Part shown: positions 1-8,264 of the stretch, piece by piece
Layout of the letters: every line of letters begins with the position of its first letter
Numbering within the stretch: the stretch's first letter is position 1
Assembly: GCA_023451825.1 (NCBI GenBank)
Contig: JAEXYA010000048.1
Span: 48,530-112,529 of the forward strand
Length of the DNA: 64,000 nucleotides
Direction: 5' to 3'
Source: Pseudomonadota bacterium
GTDB taxonomy: Bacteria; Pseudomonadota; Alphaproteobacteria; Rhizobiales; Xanthobacteraceae
Made by a program: the position numbers and the translations under genes
Notes under the pieces: generated by a model
What the model saw: the letters and a program-made list of their open reading frames with translations, nothing else
Told to the model about the DNA's origin: nothing
The model's database searches: none

Positions 1-991
1 AGAAGCTGGTCGGGATGCGGCCGAACGGAGCATTGGTCACCGTGCCGACATAGGGCAGGAACTGCGCCGCGCGCGTCTCGTTCTTCGAAGCCGATGCAAG
101 GATCGTCAACGTGGTGTCGACATCCGGCTTCCAGGTCACCGACGGTGCGATGAAGTAGTTGTCGTTCGGCGTGTAGTCGGTCTGCGTACCACCCTTCTGC
201 ACCTGGCCGACGATGCGGGTATAGAGCTCGCCATTGCCCGGTGCCAGCTTGATCGGCGTGTTGATATCGAAGCCGAAATAGCCGTTGCCGTAATTATCGA
301 CGCCGGTCTCAATGTAGCGGATCGGCTCGGCATGCGGCATCTTGCTGACGGCATTGACGAGACCGCTCGGGCTCGAACCACCATAGAGGATCGCCGACGG
401 ACCGCGCAGCACCTCGACACGCTCCATGTTGAACGGCTGCAGCTTCCAGCTCGCATAGGACGTGTAGAACAACTGCAGGCCATCGAGGAACATGCTGTTG
501 TCGTCGGACTTGAAGCCGCGAATGATGAACCAGTCATTGCGGTTGTCAGCACCGAAAGTGGCCGCATAGAGCCCCGGTGCATAACGAAGAATATCGTCGA
601 ACTTGCGCGGTGCCTGATCGCGGATCTGCTCGGCACCGATCACCGTGATCGACTGCGGGGTCTCGTTGATCGGCGTATTGGTCTTGGTGCCGGTGGACGA
701 ACGATTGGCGACATAGCCCTGGATCGGGCCGCGCGGGCTTTCGACAAATACATTGCTGCGGGGCGGCTGCGCGACCGGGCGCGGCGCAACAGCGGTGCGG
801 GCGGCACGCGGTGTGCGCTGGGCCGTGGTTGCGCGGCGACGCTGGGCTGGCTGGTTCACCACCACCGGCGGCAGGTTCTGCGCGCCGCTCTGGGAGGTAT
901 TCGATTGCGCCACTGCGGAATCGAAGGACATGATGCTGAGCACACCGGCAGACGACAACAATGCAAGACGCGACAAACGAACGATGTTCAA
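1..991 (-). CDS. TonB-dependent siderophore receptor, N-terminal part (cut by window edge)
   Basis: This is an outer-membrane, TonB-powered importer, probably for a ferric siderophore of the FhuA/FpvA type. About 330 codons are present; the C-terminal barrel lies outside the window. A signal peptide (residues 1-28, ending AVAQ) is followed by a Pro/Arg-rich linker. The plug domain contains TPQSITVIGAEQIRDQ, ILRYAPGLYA, FIIRGFKSD and VEVLRGPSAILYGGSSPSG, all typical of siderophore receptors. The start is a TTG. An in-frame TAG lies a few codons upstream with no ATG or GTG between, and a GGGGGA ribosome site sits five bases before the TTG. The ligand cannot be told from this part. No clear Fur, Irr or RirA box was recognised upstream. 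Confidence 0.9.
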   Translation of the reverse strand, partial: MNIVRLSRLALLSSAGVLSIMSFDSAVAQSNTSQSGAQNLPPVVVNQPAQRRRATTAQRTPRAARTAVAPRPVAQPPRSNVFVESPRGPIQGYVANRSSTGTKTNTPINETPQSITVIGAEQIRDQAPRKFDDILRYAPGLYAATFGADNRNDWFIIRGFKSDDNSMFLDGLQLFYTSYASWKLQPFNMERVEVLRGPSAILYGGSSPSGLVNAVSKMPHAEPIRYIETGVDNYGNGYFGFDINTPIKLAPGNGELYTRIVGQVQKGGTQTDYTPNDNYFIAPSVTWKPDVDTTLTILASASKNETRAAQFLPYVGTVTNAPFGRIPTSF

Positions 992-1189
992 GACAATCCC
1001 CCATGACCCCTATCGGCCCTAACGGCAACGGGTCTGCTAAATTTCAAGCAGTGGGGTTATGCGGCCATGCGCGCATAGGCCAATAGAACCGTTCCAAAAC
1101 TGTCACAATCGGCCGCGCTGTGGCCGAAGCGCCGCACTTTTGCGAACGGATATGTCGCCTACACGACCGTTATTCCAAAATAATATAAC

Positions 1190-1222
1190 GATACCGCCGA
1201 CGCTCCGGGCGTCGGCGGTATC
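1190..1222 (-). terminator. Stem-loop after chemoreceptor gene
   Basis: A near-perfect inverted repeat (arms GATACCGCCGACGC and GCGTCGGCGGTATC) lies 17 bases beyond the chemoreceptor stop codon. On the minus strand it is followed by a T-rich stretch, which fits an intrinsic terminator. Confidence 0.75.
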
Positions 1223-1238
1223 AGGTCATCGCATCGGA

Positions 1239-2945
1239 TCAGGCCGCGCGGACCGAGCGCAGGAAGTTGCCGACCTCGCGCTTGAGACGCGCGCTTTCGC
1301 CAGACAGCGATTGAGCGGCCGTCAGCACGTGCGACGACGCAGAACCGGCTTCCTCGACGCCGCGCTGGACGTCGGTGATGTTCGCGCTCACCTGCATCGT
1401 TCCTTGGGCAGCCTGCTGGACGTTGCGCGAGATTTCCTGGGTCGTCGCCCCCTGTTCTTCGACGGCGGCGGCAATCACCGAAGCGATCTCGGACATCTGG
1501 CCGATCGTGGTGGAAATTTCCTTGATCGCCGACACCGAGTCTTCCGTTGCCCTTTGAATGCCGGAGACCTGCAGGCTGATCTCGCCAGTCGCCTTAGCGG
1601 TCTGCTCGGCAAGCGCCTTCACTTCAGCCGCCACGACCGCGAAGCCTCGACCGGCTTCGCCGGCACGAGCTGCCTCAATGGTCGCATTGAGTGCGAGAAG
1701 GTTGGTCTGGCCGGCGATCGTGTTGATCAGTTCGACCACGTCGCCGATGCGCGCGGCGGCGGCGGCAAGTTCGCCGACGCGGCCATTGGTGTTGTTGGCC
1801 TGCGCAACCGCCTCGCCGGCAATGCGCGCCGCGCTCTGCACCTGGCGGCTGATCTCATGCACCGAAGACGACAGTTCCTCGGTCGCAGCCGCGACGGACT
1901 GAACGTTGGTCGCCGCCTCTTCGGACGCACCAGCCACAGCAGTCGCGCGAATCTGCGAATGATCCGACGTCGCCGTCAAGGTTCCCGCCGAAGCTTCGAG
2001 TTCGGTCGAGGCAGACGAAACCGTATCGACGATCTGACCGACTGCGCCTTCGAATTCGTTCGCGAGCTTCATCATGTCCGCTTTACGTTGCTCGGCCGCA
2101 CGGGTCTCCATGGCGACCTGCTCCGCCTTCATGCGCTCAACCTCGAGGCCGTTCTCCTTGAAGACCGCCAGCGCCTTGATGATCTCTCCGATTTCGTCGC
2201 GACGCGATGTCACCGGGATGTCCACGGTGAGGTCGCCCGTGGCGAGCGTATTCATCGCGGCAATGCTGGCCTTGAGCGGACGCACAATGGTGCTGCGTGC
2301 GGCGAAGTAGCTGAGCACGATGGCCAGCAGCATCACCGCGACCGTCGCATAGACGATGGTCCACAGCGTTTCTTGCGCCGTCTCGAGGAAGTCGACCTTC
2401 TTGATGCCGACATAGAGAATACCGATCACATTGCGATTGGCATCGAAGATCGGATCATAGACCGTCATATAGGGCTCGCCCAGGATCGCGACTTCGCCGC
2501 GAAACGGGGTTTTGCGATTGAACACAGCCTCAAAGGCCGGCCCCTTGGCGAGTTGCGTGCCGACGGCCCGCGTGCCGTCGGTCTTCATCACATTGGTCGA
2601 GATGCGGGTGTCGTTCATGAAGATGGTCGCGGTTCCGCCGACCAGCGTCTTGATCTTGTCCACCGCGGTGGTGTCGCCGTTCAACGGCTTGCCATCGGCG
2701 AGCAGCTTGCCGTCCGCGATGCTGAACGTATTGCCGCTTTCGCGCAGCACATCCCAGGCGACGCGCATATTGGTATCGACGCGCTCGGTCGCGGATTTGG
2801 TCGCGCCCTGTTCAAGAACATATTTGGCAACGACCGTGACGCAGACGCCAAGAATGACGATGCCGGCAACGGACATCATGATGATGCGCGGTCCCAGTCC
2901 GAAGCCACCGCGAATATGTGCGGATCGGGAAGTGGACGATGACAT
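1239..2945 (-). CDS. Methyl-accepting chemotaxis protein with periplasmic Cache domain
   Basis: A 568-residue membrane chemoreceptor. The first transmembrane helix (about residues 18-42) is followed by a periplasmic Cache_3/Cache_2-like sensor (about 45-190, with GGTATIFMND and YDPIFDANRNVIGILYVGI), a second helix, a HAMP linker and a long signalling coiled coil. The coiled-coil tip reads VVELINTIAGQTNLLALNA and IEAARAGEAGRGFAVVA, the CheW/CheA-binding hairpin. The C-terminus ends without a CheR/CheB-docking pentapeptide. The start chosen is ATG at 2945, because AGGAG lies eight bases upstream; a longer ATG at 2990 has no such site. The ligand is unknown; Cache_3/Cache_2 sensors usually bind small organic acids. 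Confidence 0.93.
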   Translation of the reverse strand: MSSSTSRSAHIRGGFGLGPRIIMMSVAGIVILGVCVTVVAKYVLEQGATKSATERVDTNMRVAWDVLRESGNTFSIADGKLLADGKPLNGDTTAVDKIKTLVGGTATIFMNDTRISTNVMKTDGTRAVGTQLAKGPAFEAVFNRKTPFRGEVAILGEPYMTVYDPIFDANRNVIGILYVGIKKVDFLETAQETLWTIVYATVAVMLLAIVLSYFAARSTIVRPLKASIAAMNTLATGDLTVDIPVTSRRDEIGEIIKALAVFKENGLEVERMKAEQVAMETRAAEQRKADMMKLANEFEGAVGQIVDTVSSASTELEASAGTLTATSDHSQIRATAVAGASEEAATNVQSVAAATEELSSSVHEISRQVQSAARIAGEAVAQANNTNGRVGELAAAAARIGDVVELINTIAGQTNLLALNATIEAARAGEAGRGFAVVAAEVKALAEQTAKATGEISLQVSGIQRATEDSVSAIKEISTTIGQMSEIASVIAAAVEEQGATTQEISRNVQQAAQGTMQVSANITDVQRGVEEAGSASSHVLTAAQSLSGESARLKREVGNFLRSVRAA

Positions 2946-3310
2946 TCGCAAATCTCCTGTCGCGCAACGTCCCTTCGGTCGTGCGCTCAATGGTGACCGG
3001 CCCGCCTCTAGCAGCGTCGCATATCAACGAATGCGGGTCGGTGGTTGAAAATCAGTTCCATCCCTAATGCGCGCGATCCTACCTACGAGGTCTTGGCTTC
3101 CGGTTAATGTTCATTAGGCGAACCACGTTAAATCATTGCACGTACATGAAAATCGGTTCCTTGTTACCGCTCGCCAAGTGCTGCCGTGCGTTTTTTTCGA
3201 CACGCGGCCGAGCCGTTGCTCGTACTCACGCATAGAGGCTGCGCAGCAGCGTCAGTTGTGTCGCTCTGCGAACTACCCGCCTATGGATTCGCAAGACTTC
3301 ACCGGGGCCG
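2946..3310. other. Intergenic region between divergent chemoreceptor and DMT exporter genes
   Basis: No convincing gene, RNA or strong repeat was found here. It must hold the promoters of both divergent genes. AT-rich stretches occur around 3100-3140, but no operator could be named. Confidence 0.5.
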
Positions 3311-4219
3311 ATGTTCTCCACACCACCGCGATCATTGCTTGGCCGGTTCGCCAACCAGCCTTATCTCCTGCTCAGCCTGACCTCGCTGTTCTGGGCCGGC
3401 AACATCGTGCTTGGGCGTTATGTCGCTGGCCATGTCCCTCCAGTGACGCTGTCCTGCGTCCGCTGGATCGGCGCGTTCCTGCTGCTGCTCCCATTTGCCT
3501 GGAAGCCGCTGCAGCAGGATTGGCCTGTGATCCGCCGGCATATGCCTCTCATGCTGATGTTGGCTTTGACGGGCTTTGCGGCCAACACCGTCCTTGCTTA
3601 CTGGGGCCTGCAATATACGCAGGCGCTCAACGCCCTTCTGATCCAGTCGTCGGGGCCGCTTTGCGTGGCACTATGGACCCTGATCCTGTTCGGCATCCGG
3701 CTGACGCTGGCCCAGTTGCTCGGGATCGTTGTTTCGCTGATCGGCGTCCTCGTCATCATCCTGCGGGGCGACCTGACGGCCCTCGCGAGCATCGAGGTCA
3801 ATATCGGTGATGCCATGCTCGCCGGGGCGCTGATGGTGTTCGGCATCTATTCGGCGCTGATGCTCAAGCGGCCCGCGACGCATCCCATGTCGCTGATTGC
3901 GGTGACCACGGCGCTCGGCGCGTTGATCACCGTGCCGGTCAGTGCGTGGGAATTGAGTTCCGGCTCACCGCTGTTCTTCGATCTCGTGACCCTGCTCGCA
4001 TTGGCCTATGCGGCGATCTTCCCTTCGACCCTCGCTTATCTCTTTTTCAACCGTGGCATTGCATTGATCGGCCCGAACCGCGCTGCGCCGTTCCTGCATC
4101 TAATGCCGGTGTTTGGCTCGGTCATGGCAATCGGCTTTCTCGGCGAGCAACCCCAGATGTTTCACCTTGCCGGCTATGTCCTGGTGATATCAGGCGTCAT
4201 TGTCGCGTCCCGTCGTTGA
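3311..4219 (+). CDS. EamA/DMT-superfamily transporter
   Basis: A 302-residue inner-membrane protein with about ten hydrophobic segments arranged as two five-helix EamA repeats. Family signatures are SLFWAGNIVLGRY near the N-terminus, LGIVVSLIGVLVI at the end of repeat one, and a C-terminal half with FPSTLAYLFFNRGIALIGPNR and LGEQPQMFHLAGYVLVI. Members export metabolites, amino acids or drugs by proton exchange. The substrate is not predictable from sequence. It ends 23 bases before the sensor kinase gene and could be co-transcribed with it. Confidence 0.88.
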   Translation: MFSTPPRSLLGRFANQPYLLLSLTSLFWAGNIVLGRYVAGHVPPVTLSCVRWIGAFLLLLPFAWKPLQQDWPVIRRHMPLMLMLALTGFAANTVLAYWGLQYTQALNALLIQSSGPLCVALWTLILFGIRLTLAQLLGIVVSLIGVLVIILRGDLTALASIEVNIGDAMLAGALMVFGIYSALMLKRPATHPMSLIAVTTALGALITVPVSAWELSSGSPLFFDLVTLLALAYAAIFPSTLAYLFFNRGIALIGPNRAAPFLHLMPVFGSVMAIGFLGEQPQMFHLAGYVLVISGVIVASRR

Positions 4220-4242
4220 GGCATCCCACCGCAGGATGAGGG

Positions 4243-5808
4243 ATGGCGGCGGGCAATGATCCGCTCTATGATACCAGCTGCTTCGCCAGATCAAGCTTCG
4301 GGACGCCCGTGCGAAAACTGTCACTGCCGGTCCGGTTAGCCTTGCTGGTCGCGGGTTCGACCCTGCCGCTCATCATCTTTGTCAGCGTCATCATCTATCG
4401 CGGCTATGAAAAGGATCGCGAGGACGCTGCCGCTCGCGTGCTCGAAACCGCACGCAGCCTGCGCATCGTGCTCGACGCCGAAATGCGGCGCATCACCGGT
4501 AGCCTTGCCGTTCTGTCGCTGACGAATTCATTGCGCTCCGGAGATTTCGAACGCTTCCGCCGGGTCGCCGATGGCTTTCTCGAACAGTATCCGCCAGGCG
4601 GCACGCTGCTGATTGCGGACCGCAACGGCAAGCAACTGTTCTCGACCGCCACGAAGGACCTCAGCAAGGCACCACCGCGCAACAATATGGACGTCGTGCG
4701 CCAGGTGTTCGAGACCGGCAAGCCGGTATTCTCGAATCTGTTTCTCGGCTCCGTCATCAACAAGCAGATCCTGACGGTGGAGGTCCCGGCCATCGTCGAT
4801 GGTCAGGTCGTCTATAACATCTCCTTTGCACCGCCGATGGCGATCTTCCAGACGATGCTCGAAAAGCAGCGTCCGAACGAAGACTGGACGATCGCAATTT
4901 TCGACGGTGACGGCATCAATTTTGCGCGGGCGCCTAATCCGGACGAGACCATCGGAAAGCGCGCATCGTCGACCTTGTTCGCACAGATGTCGAAGGCATC
5001 GGAAGCCAACTTCGAGACGATTTCACTCGAGGGGGTGCCATTGATCACCGCTGTTGCCCGCTCGTCGACATCCGGATGGATGGTCGCGTCCGGCATTGCG
5101 ACGAGTTCGCTGATCTCGCCGTTGTGGCGTAATCTCGCGATCACGATTTCCATCGGCACTCTGCTGATGCTTGTGGGCGTCGCATTCGCTTTGCGAATGG
5201 CCAATGCCATCGCGCGCGGTGAAGCGCTCCACGTGCTTCTCGTCGAAGAGCTCAACCATCGCGTCAAGAACACGCTGGCGGTGCTGCAGGCGATCGCCAG
5301 CCAGACCTTCCGCAGCGCCAGCAAAGCGGAACGCGAGGCCTTCGACGGCCGGCTCGGCGCACTGTCGCGCGCGCACGACCTGCTCAGTCACGAGAAATGG
5401 GTCGGCGCCGGCGTGCACGACGTCGTCAATCGGGTGTTGGAGCCGTATTCGGTATTGGGCACGTCGCGTGTCAACATCGACGGACCGAGGGTCCCGCTGT
5501 CGCCGCCGCGCGCCGTCATGATGTCGATGATCCTGCATGAGATCGCGACCAATGCTGCGAAATATGGCGCGCTCTCGAATGCTAGCGGCAAGATCGACAT
5601 CGGGTGGCAATTGCTGCCGAACACGGCAGAGCAGAAGCTGCAGATGACCTGGGTCGAGTCCGGCGGCCCGCGCGTCTCCGCGCCGACCCGCAAGGGGTTC
5701 GGTTCGAAGCTGATCGAGCGCGGCGCACGCGATCAGCTTGGCGGCAGCGCCACAGCGGATTTCCTGCCGGCGGGCGTCGTCTACACGATCGAATGCGCGC
5801 TGGCCTGA
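4243..5808 (+). CDS. HWE-family sensor histidine kinase with extracytoplasmic sensor domain
   Basis: A 521-residue membrane histidine kinase. One transmembrane helix (about residues 29-52) precedes an extracytoplasmic dCache-like region (about 55-290). A second helix (about 296-318) leads to a kinase core with phospho-acceptor His339 in EELNHRVKNTLAVLQ, the N-box HEIATNAAKYGALS, and the diagnostic TWVESGGP of the HWE family. The terminal glycine-rich GFGSKLIERG completes the ATPase. No receiver domain or response-regulator gene is adjacent, so it is an orphan kinase; HWE kinases often act in general stress signalling or light sensing. The start at 4243 follows a GAGG site closely; a GTG at 4312 is an alternative. 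Confidence 0.9.
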   Translation: MAAGNDPLYDTSCFARSSFGTPVRKLSLPVRLALLVAGSTLPLIIFVSVIIYRGYEKDREDAAARVLETARSLRIVLDAEMRRITGSLAVLSLTNSLRSGDFERFRRVADGFLEQYPPGGTLLIADRNGKQLFSTATKDLSKAPPRNNMDVVRQVFETGKPVFSNLFLGSVINKQILTVEVPAIVDGQVVYNISFAPPMAIFQTMLEKQRPNEDWTIAIFDGDGINFARAPNPDETIGKRASSTLFAQMSKASEANFETISLEGVPLITAVARSSTSGWMVASGIATSSLISPLWRNLAITISIGTLLMLVGVAFALRMANAIARGEALHVLLVEELNHRVKNTLAVLQAIASQTFRSASKAEREAFDGRLGALSRAHDLLSHEKWVGAGVHDVVNRVLEPYSVLGTSRVNIDGPRVPLSPPRAVMMSMILHEIATNAAKYGALSNASGKIDIGWQLLPNTAEQKLQMTWVESGGPRVSAPTRKGFGSKLIERGARDQLGGSATADFLPAGVVYTIECALA

Positions 5809-5929
5809 AACGTTTTGGGCGGCACATTATCCGCCACACGGACTTTCCTTCCTACTTCACGATGACGCGCTGCTCGTTTAGGCTGTGCGCAAATTAGGCC
5901 AGCAAGGCCGTTTCTGGAGAGGAAATCGA

Positions 5930-6919
5930 ATGATCGGACGTCAGCTCTTTCATGGTGCTCTGCGCGCGGCGGTGGCCGTCTCGCTGATGGGCGCAGCGAC
6001 CTGCGCCATGGCGCAAAGTGCGGGCTATCCGAATGGCAGGCCGATCACACTTGTTCTCCCTTTCGCTGCAGGCAGCGGCACCGACACCACGACGCGCCTG
6101 ATCGCGAAAGAACTCGGCACCGCCCTGAACACCACGACCGTCATCGACAACAAGGCCGGCGCCAACGGCTCGATCGCGGCAAGCTTCGTCGCCCGCGCAC
6201 CGGCCGATGGCTACACGCTGTTCGTGACCACGAACACGACGCATTCGGCCAATCCCTACCTGCTCAAGACGATGAACTATGATCCGATCAAGGATTTCAC
6301 CCCAATCGCGCGCACCGGCGACCTGCCCTTCATGCTGGTGATCAATCCGGAAATTCCTGCCAATTCGGTCGAGGAACTGATTGCCCTCGCCAAGAAGAAT
6401 CCCGGCAAATACACCTATGCCAGCGGCAGCTCATCGGCGATCGTCTCGGGCGCCACTTTCGCGCGACTTGCCGGCATTGACATGCTGCACGTCCCCTATA
6501 AGAGCTCGCCGCCCGCCATGACGGATGTCATCGCGGGCCGGGTCAGCATGATGTTCACCGACGTCCCGACCGGCCTTCCGCATGTCAACGCCAAGTCGCT
6601 CAAGGCCCTGGCAGTGACGACGAAATATCGCTCCAAGATCATGCCCGACCTGCCGACCATGGACGAAGCCGGCGTGAAGGGTTTCGACGTCACGTCGTGG
6701 CAGGGTTATCTCGGTCCGGCCAACCTGCCGAAGGACATCGTGGTCAAGCTCAACGCCGAGATCCGCAAGATCGTCGAACGTCCGGATATCCAGAAGGAGC
6801 TCGCCGGTCGTGGCATGGAAGCTTTCTCCAGCACGCCGGAAGAGTTCGATGCGTTCCTGAAGGATCAGCTCGTGGTGTGGCAGAAGCTGATCGAAGGCGC
6901 CGGGATCGAAAAGCAGTAG
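5930..6919 (+). CDS. Bug-family tripartite tricarboxylate transporter substrate-binding protein
   Basis: A 329-residue periplasmic binding protein. A signal peptide (MIGRQLFHGALR through AMAQ) is followed by the Bug signature YPNGRPITLVLPFAAGSGTD, then the dimeric binding lobes with DKAGANGSIAA, YTLFVTTNTTHSANP, HVPYKSSPPAMTDVIAGRV and WQGYLGPANLPKDIV. Such proteins bind small organic acids for TctAB-type transporters, but no tctA or tctB gene is next door, so it is one of the many orphan Bug proteins of this group. The ATG at 5930 is supported by GGAGAGG eight bases upstream; the in-frame ATG at 5885 has no site. Confidence 0.93.
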   Translation: MIGRQLFHGALRAAVAVSLMGAATCAMAQSAGYPNGRPITLVLPFAAGSGTDTTTRLIAKELGTALNTTTVIDNKAGANGSIAASFVARAPADGYTLFVTTNTTHSANPYLLKTMNYDPIKDFTPIARTGDLPFMLVINPEIPANSVEELIALAKKNPGKYTYASGSSSAIVSGATFARLAGIDMLHVPYKSSPPAMTDVIAGRVSMMFTDVPTGLPHVNAKSLKALAVTTKYRSKIMPDLPTMDEAGVKGFDVTSWQGYLGPANLPKDIVVKLNAEIRKIVERPDIQKELAGRGMEAFSSTPEEFDAFLKDQLVVWQKLIEGAGIEKQ

Positions 6920-6935
6920 GGATTATCAGCCGGTT

Positions 6936-6960
6936 GCCCGGATCGGTTCGCGATCCGGGC
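6936..6960. terminator. Hairpin between convergent genes
   Basis: Ten-base arms GCCCGGATCG and CGATCCGGGC with a five-base loop lie between the convergent Bug and amide-hydrolase genes. There is no strong T-run on either side, so it is probably a shared, weak bidirectional terminator. Confidence 0.5.
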
Positions 6961-6968
6961 GACCACCA

Positions 6969-8024
6969 TCAAAGTCCGAGAAACTTGAACGGCGGAGCGT
7001 CCTTGAAAGCAGCCGTCGCATCGCCGGAATAAGTGTGGTTCTGGTCCTCGCCGAGATCCAGCTTCTTGACCTTCCCGGTCTCCATCGAAAAATCCATCTT
7101 CTTCAGATCCACCCAGAACGTGTTCGGCGTCAGCGCGGACTCGAAGAAGTAAAGCTTGCGCGCGTGATCGACGACCGTGCGCCAGCGCGTCGATGAGATG
7201 TTGGGCTGATCCGGCGTCGTGATTCCATACGGGACCGAGACATTGCGAATGACGCTGAACACGCTGGCGACCGCACGATTCTGATTGTCGTCCTTCGGGA
7301 TCGCATTGACGTAGAACGACGCCCGCGCGAAGCGATCTGCGGCGCGGTTGGTGCCGGGTAGGAATGTCGTGCCACCAATCTGCTTCCAATAGGTATTGAG
7401 CGCCAGTTGTTCGTCATAGATCGGCGAGTTGGTCATCACCTGATACTGCCGTCCGTGATGAATGACCTGTTTGCCCTTCACATATTCAACGATGGCACTG
7501 TCACCGGAAGCATCCGACATCGACAGATGCAGCGTCGCGAGTCGCTGCTCGCCAGGCACCGCATCCGTGACGATGACGAAAGGCTCCTTCTCGAGCGCGG
7601 CCACCGCTTCTGCCACGTTGGCAAAATTGTCGAGCACATATTGCGCCCAGGCGGCGATGGTAAGCCCCGGTTTGTTCTGATCGAATTTCGGGTACTCGGA
7701 TTCCACCAACCATAGCAGATTTGCGTTCAACCCGACTTCATTGACACCATCGGTGGTCGAGATGTCATAACCGGTCGCGACGACACTTCCGTATTTGGCG
7801 GTCCATTTCACTGAATTCGGACCAGCCGCACCCGATCGTGCAACACCGCGCGGGAGAATCCAGAGATTGGTGCCAACATCCGTCTTCCAGTCCATCGAGC
7901 GAGCCGTGATCACCTGACCATTGGCACCCAGATAGACCAGGCGTGTACACGCATCGGCGGTCGCGTTGACGAGCAAGGCCAACGTCAGCGTCACGGACAA
8001 GAGGATGCGTGGACGAGCGACCAT
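6969..8024 (-). CDS. Secreted linear amide C-N hydrolase (choloylglycine hydrolase/penicillin V acylase family)
   Basis: A 351-residue Ntn hydrolase. The signal peptide ends ATADA just before Cys26, so cleavage would expose the catalytic N-terminal Cys. Arg42 and Asp45 (in ITARSMDW) stand 16 and 19 residues after it, as in bile-salt hydrolases. NSPIYDEQL and DRFARASFY supply the expected oxyanion Asn and the conserved Arg. The enzyme should cleave N-acyl amides in the periplasm. Gram-negative members act on penicillin V or N-acyl homoserine lactones rather than bile salts, but the substrate here is unproven. AGGAG lies eight bases before the ATG. Confidence 0.9.
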   Translation of the reverse strand: MVARPRILLSVTLTLALLVNATADACTRLVYLGANGQVITARSMDWKTDVGTNLWILPRGVARSGAAGPNSVKWTAKYGSVVATGYDISTTDGVNEVGLNANLLWLVESEYPKFDQNKPGLTIAAWAQYVLDNFANVAEAVAALEKEPFVIVTDAVPGEQRLATLHLSMSDASGDSAIVEYVKGKQVIHHGRQYQVMTNSPIYDEQLALNTYWKQIGGTTFLPGTNRAADRFARASFYVNAIPKDDNQNRAVASVFSVIRNVSVPYGITTPDQPNISSTRWRTVVDHARKLYFFESALTPNTFWVDLKKMDFSMETGKVKKLDLGEDQNHTYSGDATAAFKDAPPFKFLGL

Positions 8025-8171
8025 GGCTGGATCTCCTGCAAGGGGCTGCGCACATGTCGCGTAGCCGACCGATATGCTGACACGACTTCCGGCAGCGATC
8101 CAGCCTGCGGGCGCTGGGACCCTTGCCTAACCCGCAGCCATGGCGACGGCATGTCGCAGGGATTTCCCCCA

Positions 8172-8200
8172 CTGTCATCCCTCCTTCACGGAACTGTCAG
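8172..8200 (+). promoter_or_regulatory. Putative Pho box (PhoB-binding repeats)
   Basis: Three seven-base units begin exactly 11 bases apart: CTGTCAT (8172), CCTTCAC (8183) and CTGTCAG (8194). The spacing and the CTGTCAT core match the PhoB consensus of CTGTCAT-like repeats separated by four bases. The site is 65 bases before the ATG of the phytase-like gene. Confidence 0.65.
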
Positions 8201-8264
8201 GGCGCCGTAACTGCCCCTCTTCAGAACACCGCGCGTGGTCCCGATCCCTCTCAGGAGACAATCC

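Noticed and set aside
332..1022. Plus-strand open frames at the left end
   Set aside because: They are Arg/Ala-rich shadows of the siderophore receptor gene on the minus strand, with no recognisable domain.
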